Source: Mimachlamys varia
Lineage: Eukaryota > Mollusca > Bivalvia > Pectinida > Pectinidae
Length of the DNA stretch: 64,000 nt
Direction of reading: 5' to 3'
NCBI GenBank assembly: GCA_947623455.1
Contig: OX392536.1
Location: 7,311,282-7,375,281 of the forward strand
Position 1 is the stretch's first letter; each line of letters starts with the position of its first letter. The notes beneath the pieces are model-generated. The model saw only the letters and a program-made list of their open reading frames with translations. It was not told where the DNA came from and did no database searches. Shown piece by piece: positions 61,576 through 64,000 of the stretch. The position numbers were made by a program, and so were the translations under genes.

Positions 61576-64000
61576 GATGGAAACTTCGATTTCTAAAACC
61601 AACGTAATCCTGTCTGCTCTAAGATAGAAACTTCGATTTCTAAAACCTACGTAATTCCATCTCTGCTCTAAGATAGAAATTCCGATTTATAAAACCAACG
61701 TTATCCTGTCTGCTCTAAGATAGAAACTTTGATTTCTAAAACCAACGTAATCCTGTCTGCTCTAAGATAGAAACTTCGATTTCTAAAACCAACGTAATCT
61801 CATCTCTACTCTAAGATAGAAACTTCGATTTCTAAAACCAACGTAATCCTGTCTGCTCTAAGATAGAAACTTCGATTTCTAAAACCAACGTAATCCTCTA
61901 CTCTAAGATAGAAACTTTGATTTCTAAAACCAACGTAATCCTATGTCTGCTCTAAGATAGAAACTTCGATTTCTAAAACCAACGTCATTCCATCTCTGCT
62001 CTAAGATAGAAACTTCGATTTCTAAAACCAACGTAATTCGATCTCTGCTCTAAGATAGAAACTTCGATTTCTAAAACCAACGTAATCTTATGTCTGCTCC
62101 AAGATAGAAACTTCGATTTCTAAAACCAACGTAATTCCATCTCTGCTCTAAGATAGAAACTTCGATTTCTAAAACCAACGTAATCCTGTCTGCTCTAAGA
62201 TAGAAACTCCGATTTCTAAAACCAACGTAATTCCATCTCTGCTCTAAGATAGAAACTCCGATTTCTAAAACCAACGTAATTCCATCTCTGTTCTAAGATA
62301 GAAACTTCGATTTCTAAAACCAACGTAATTCCATCTCTGCTCTAAGATAGAAACTTCGATTTCTAAAACCAACGTAATTCCATCTCTGCTCTAAGATAGA
62401 AACTCCGATTTCTAAAACCAACGTAATTCCATCTCTGTTCTAAGATAGAAACTTCGATTTCTAAAACCAACGTAATCCTGTCTGCTCTAAGATAGAAACT
62501 CCGATTTCTAAAACCAATGTTATCCTATTTCTGCTCTTAGATAGAAACTTTGATTTCTAAAACCTACGTTATCCTGTCTGCTCTAAGATAGAATTTTCGA
62601 TTTCTAAAACCAACGTAAACCTGTCTGCTCTAAGATAGAAACTTCGATTTCTAAAATAACGTATTCCTTTCTCTGCTCTAAGATAGAAACTTCGATTTCT
62701 AAAACCAACGTAATCCAATCTCTGCTCTAGGATAGAAAATTGATTTCTAAAACCAACGTAATCCTGTCTGCTCTTAGATAGAAACTTCGATTTCTAAAAC
62801 CAACGTAATCCCATCTCTGCTCTAAGATAGAAACTTCGATTTTTAAAATCAACATAATCCTCTGCTCTTAGATAGAAACTTCGATTTCTAAAACCAACGT
62901 AATCCTGTCTGCTCTAAGATAGAAACTTCGATTTCTAAAACCAACGTAATCCTGTCTGCTCTAAGATAGAAACTCCGATTTCTAAAACCAACGTAATCCT
63001 GTCTGCTCTAAGATAGAAACTTTGATTTCTAAAACCAACGTAATCCTTTCTCTGCTCTTCTGCTCTAAGATGGAAACTTCGATTTCTAAAACCAACGTAA
63101 TCTCATCTCTGCTCTAAGCTCTAAGATGGAAACTTCGATTTCTAAAACCAACGTAATCCTGTCTGCTCTAAGATAGAAACTTCGATTTCTAAAACCTACG
63201 TAATTCCATCTCTGCTCTAAGATAGAAACTCCGATTTCTAAAACCAACGTAATTCCATCTCTACTCTAAGATAGAAACTTCGATTTCTAAAACCAACGTA
63301 ATCCTGTCTGCTCTAAGATAGAAACTTCGATTTCTAAAACCAACGTAATTCCATCTCTGCTCTAAGATAGAAACTTCGATTTCTAAAACCAACGTAATTT
63401 CATCTCTGCTCTAAGAAAGAAACTCCGATTTCTAAAACCAACGTAATTCCATCTCTGTTCTAAGATAGAAACTTCGATTTCTAAAACCAACGTAATTCCA
63501 TCTCTGCTCTAAGATAGAAACTCCGATTTCTAAAACCAACGTAATCCTGTCTGCTCTAAGATAGAAACTCCGATTTCTAAAACCAATGTTATCCTATTTC
63601 TGCTCTTAGATAGAAACTTTGATTTCTAAAACCTACGTTATCCTGTCTGCTCTAAGATAGAATTTTCGATTTCTAAAACCAACGTAAACCTGTCTGCTCT
63701 AAGATACAAACTTCGATTTCTAAAATAACGTATTCCTTTCTCTGCTCTAAGATAGAAACTTCGATTTCTAAAACCAACGTAATCCCATCTCTGCTCTAAG
63801 ATAGAAACTTCGATTTCTAAAATCAACATAATCCTCTGCTCTTAGATAGAAACCTCGATTTCTAAAACCAACGTAATCCTGTCTGCTCTAACATAGAAAC
63901 TTTGATTTCTAAAACCAACGTAATCCTTTCTCTGCTCTTCTGCTCTAAGATGGAAACTTCGATTTCTAAAACCAACGTAATCCTGTCTGCTCTAAGATAG
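61576..64000 (+). repeat. Right end: HORs of 1,493 and 880 bp, then cut by the window
   Basis: Boundaries at 61576, 63069 and 63949. The 1,493-bp unit equals 50822-52314 at offset 10,754. The 880-bp unit carries 'ctaagaaagaaac' (63,411) and a late deletion: after the 'gaaacctcg' monomer only one 'aatcctg' step precedes the boundary linker. The array is still in full course at base 64000. Confidence 0.86.
61892..62103 (+). repeat. 212-bp private-linker block, copy 7
   Basis: 10,754 bp after copy 4 and 2,448 bp after copy 6. Ends in 'ctccaag'. It is the last copy in the window. Confidence 0.87.

Larger units (their letters stand above)
1..64000 (+). repeat. Satellite DNA array filling the entire window
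   Basis: Every part of the window is made of one 47/49-bp monomer family in head-to-tail order. Each monomer reads 'tctgctctaag', then 'atagaaacttcgatttcta', then an 'aaaccaacgtaat' segment and a short linker. Reading from start to end I found no inverted monomer, no interruption by other sequence and no boundary, so the array continues past both edges. A typical 47-bp copy has 17 G/C bases (36%) and two CpGs. Length, homogeneity and nested higher-order structure are those of eukaryotic heterochromatic satellites. Chromosome position (centromere, pericentromere or subtelomere) cannot be told from the sequence. The family is not one I recognise. Confidence 0.98.

Noticed and set aside
394..63829. 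Minus-strand reading frames of 63-78 codons throughout the array (for example 3280-3507, 40435-40671, 44561-44752)
   Set aside because: They are the satellite itself read in two alternating open frames. Most open with TTG rather than ATG, they end wherever two same-length monomers adjoin, and the product is a 32-residue repeat of dimer length. The few ATG starts (for example 44750-44752) come from the 'caacataat' variant. No ribosome site, promoter or conserved domain supports them.
1..64000. CRISPR array (regular short repeats)
   Set aside because: There are no unique spacers; the whole 47/49-bp period is repeated and the 'spacer' part is the same linker again and again.
1..64000. Transposon, rRNA or tRNA embedded in the array
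   Set aside because: Reading both strands I found no stretch departing from the monomer pattern for more than a few bases, so there is no room for such an element.
1..64000. Bacterial or viral origin
   Set aside because: No coding content, and a 64-kb uniform satellite with HORs is not known in bacteria or viruses. An artificial or mis-assembled array cannot be fully excluded without reads.

Overview
The whole 64 kb window is one uninterrupted block of tandemly repeated, AT-rich satellite DNA. I see no protein-coding gene, RNA gene, transposon, CRISPR array, telomere run or unique sequence in it. The unit is a 47- or 49-bp monomer, all in one orientation, about 1,320 copies by simple division. 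An array this long, with nested higher-order repeats (HORs), points to a eukaryotic nuclear chromosome in heterochromatin (centromeric, pericentromeric or subtelomeric). I do not recognise the satellite family and cannot name a species.

Hierarchy. (1) Monomers differ mainly in the linker ('aatcctg' = 47 bp; 'aattccatc', 'aatctcatc', 'aatttcatc', 'aatcccatc' = 49 bp) and in the centre of a small inverted repeat carried by nearly every copy (TAGAAA - six variable bases - TTTCTA). (2) Distinctive monomers recur in a fixed order and define a 33-monomer, 1,600-bp HOR, seen in full length at 14126-15725, 26505-28104 and 31677-33276. (3) Parts of that HOR were amplified or deleted locally: 14-monomer sub-repeats of about 674 bp (left) or 668 bp (middle), and shortened units of 866, 1,069 and 1,166 bp (right). 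(4) Blocks of 2-5 kb were copied again at offsets of 5,218 bp (left), 4,200 and 5,172 bp (middle), and 3,101, 7,349, 8,468, 2,448 and 10,754 bp (right).

Layout. About 1-12.5 kb: HORs extended by 674-bp 14-mers, with a private unit-boundary linker. About 12.5-25.7 kb: mixed full and truncated 1.6-kb HORs. About 25.66-36.01 kb: two adjacent copies of a 5,172-bp block. About 36.0-38.7 kb: a distinct patch holding two copies of a 212-bp block with its own linkers. About 38.7-43 kb: transitional HORs. About 43-64 kb: short derived HORs in larger composites, with five more copies of the 212-bp block.

Nothing here works as a gene set. The 63-78 residue minus-strand reading frames are a by-product of the 47+49 = 96-bp (32-codon) dimer. 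The value of the window is its record of how a satellite array evolves by unequal exchange, and possibly the conserved dyad in each monomer. Offsets and boundaries were read by eye from marker monomers; unit lengths between markers are exact, block edges are approximate to about one monomer.
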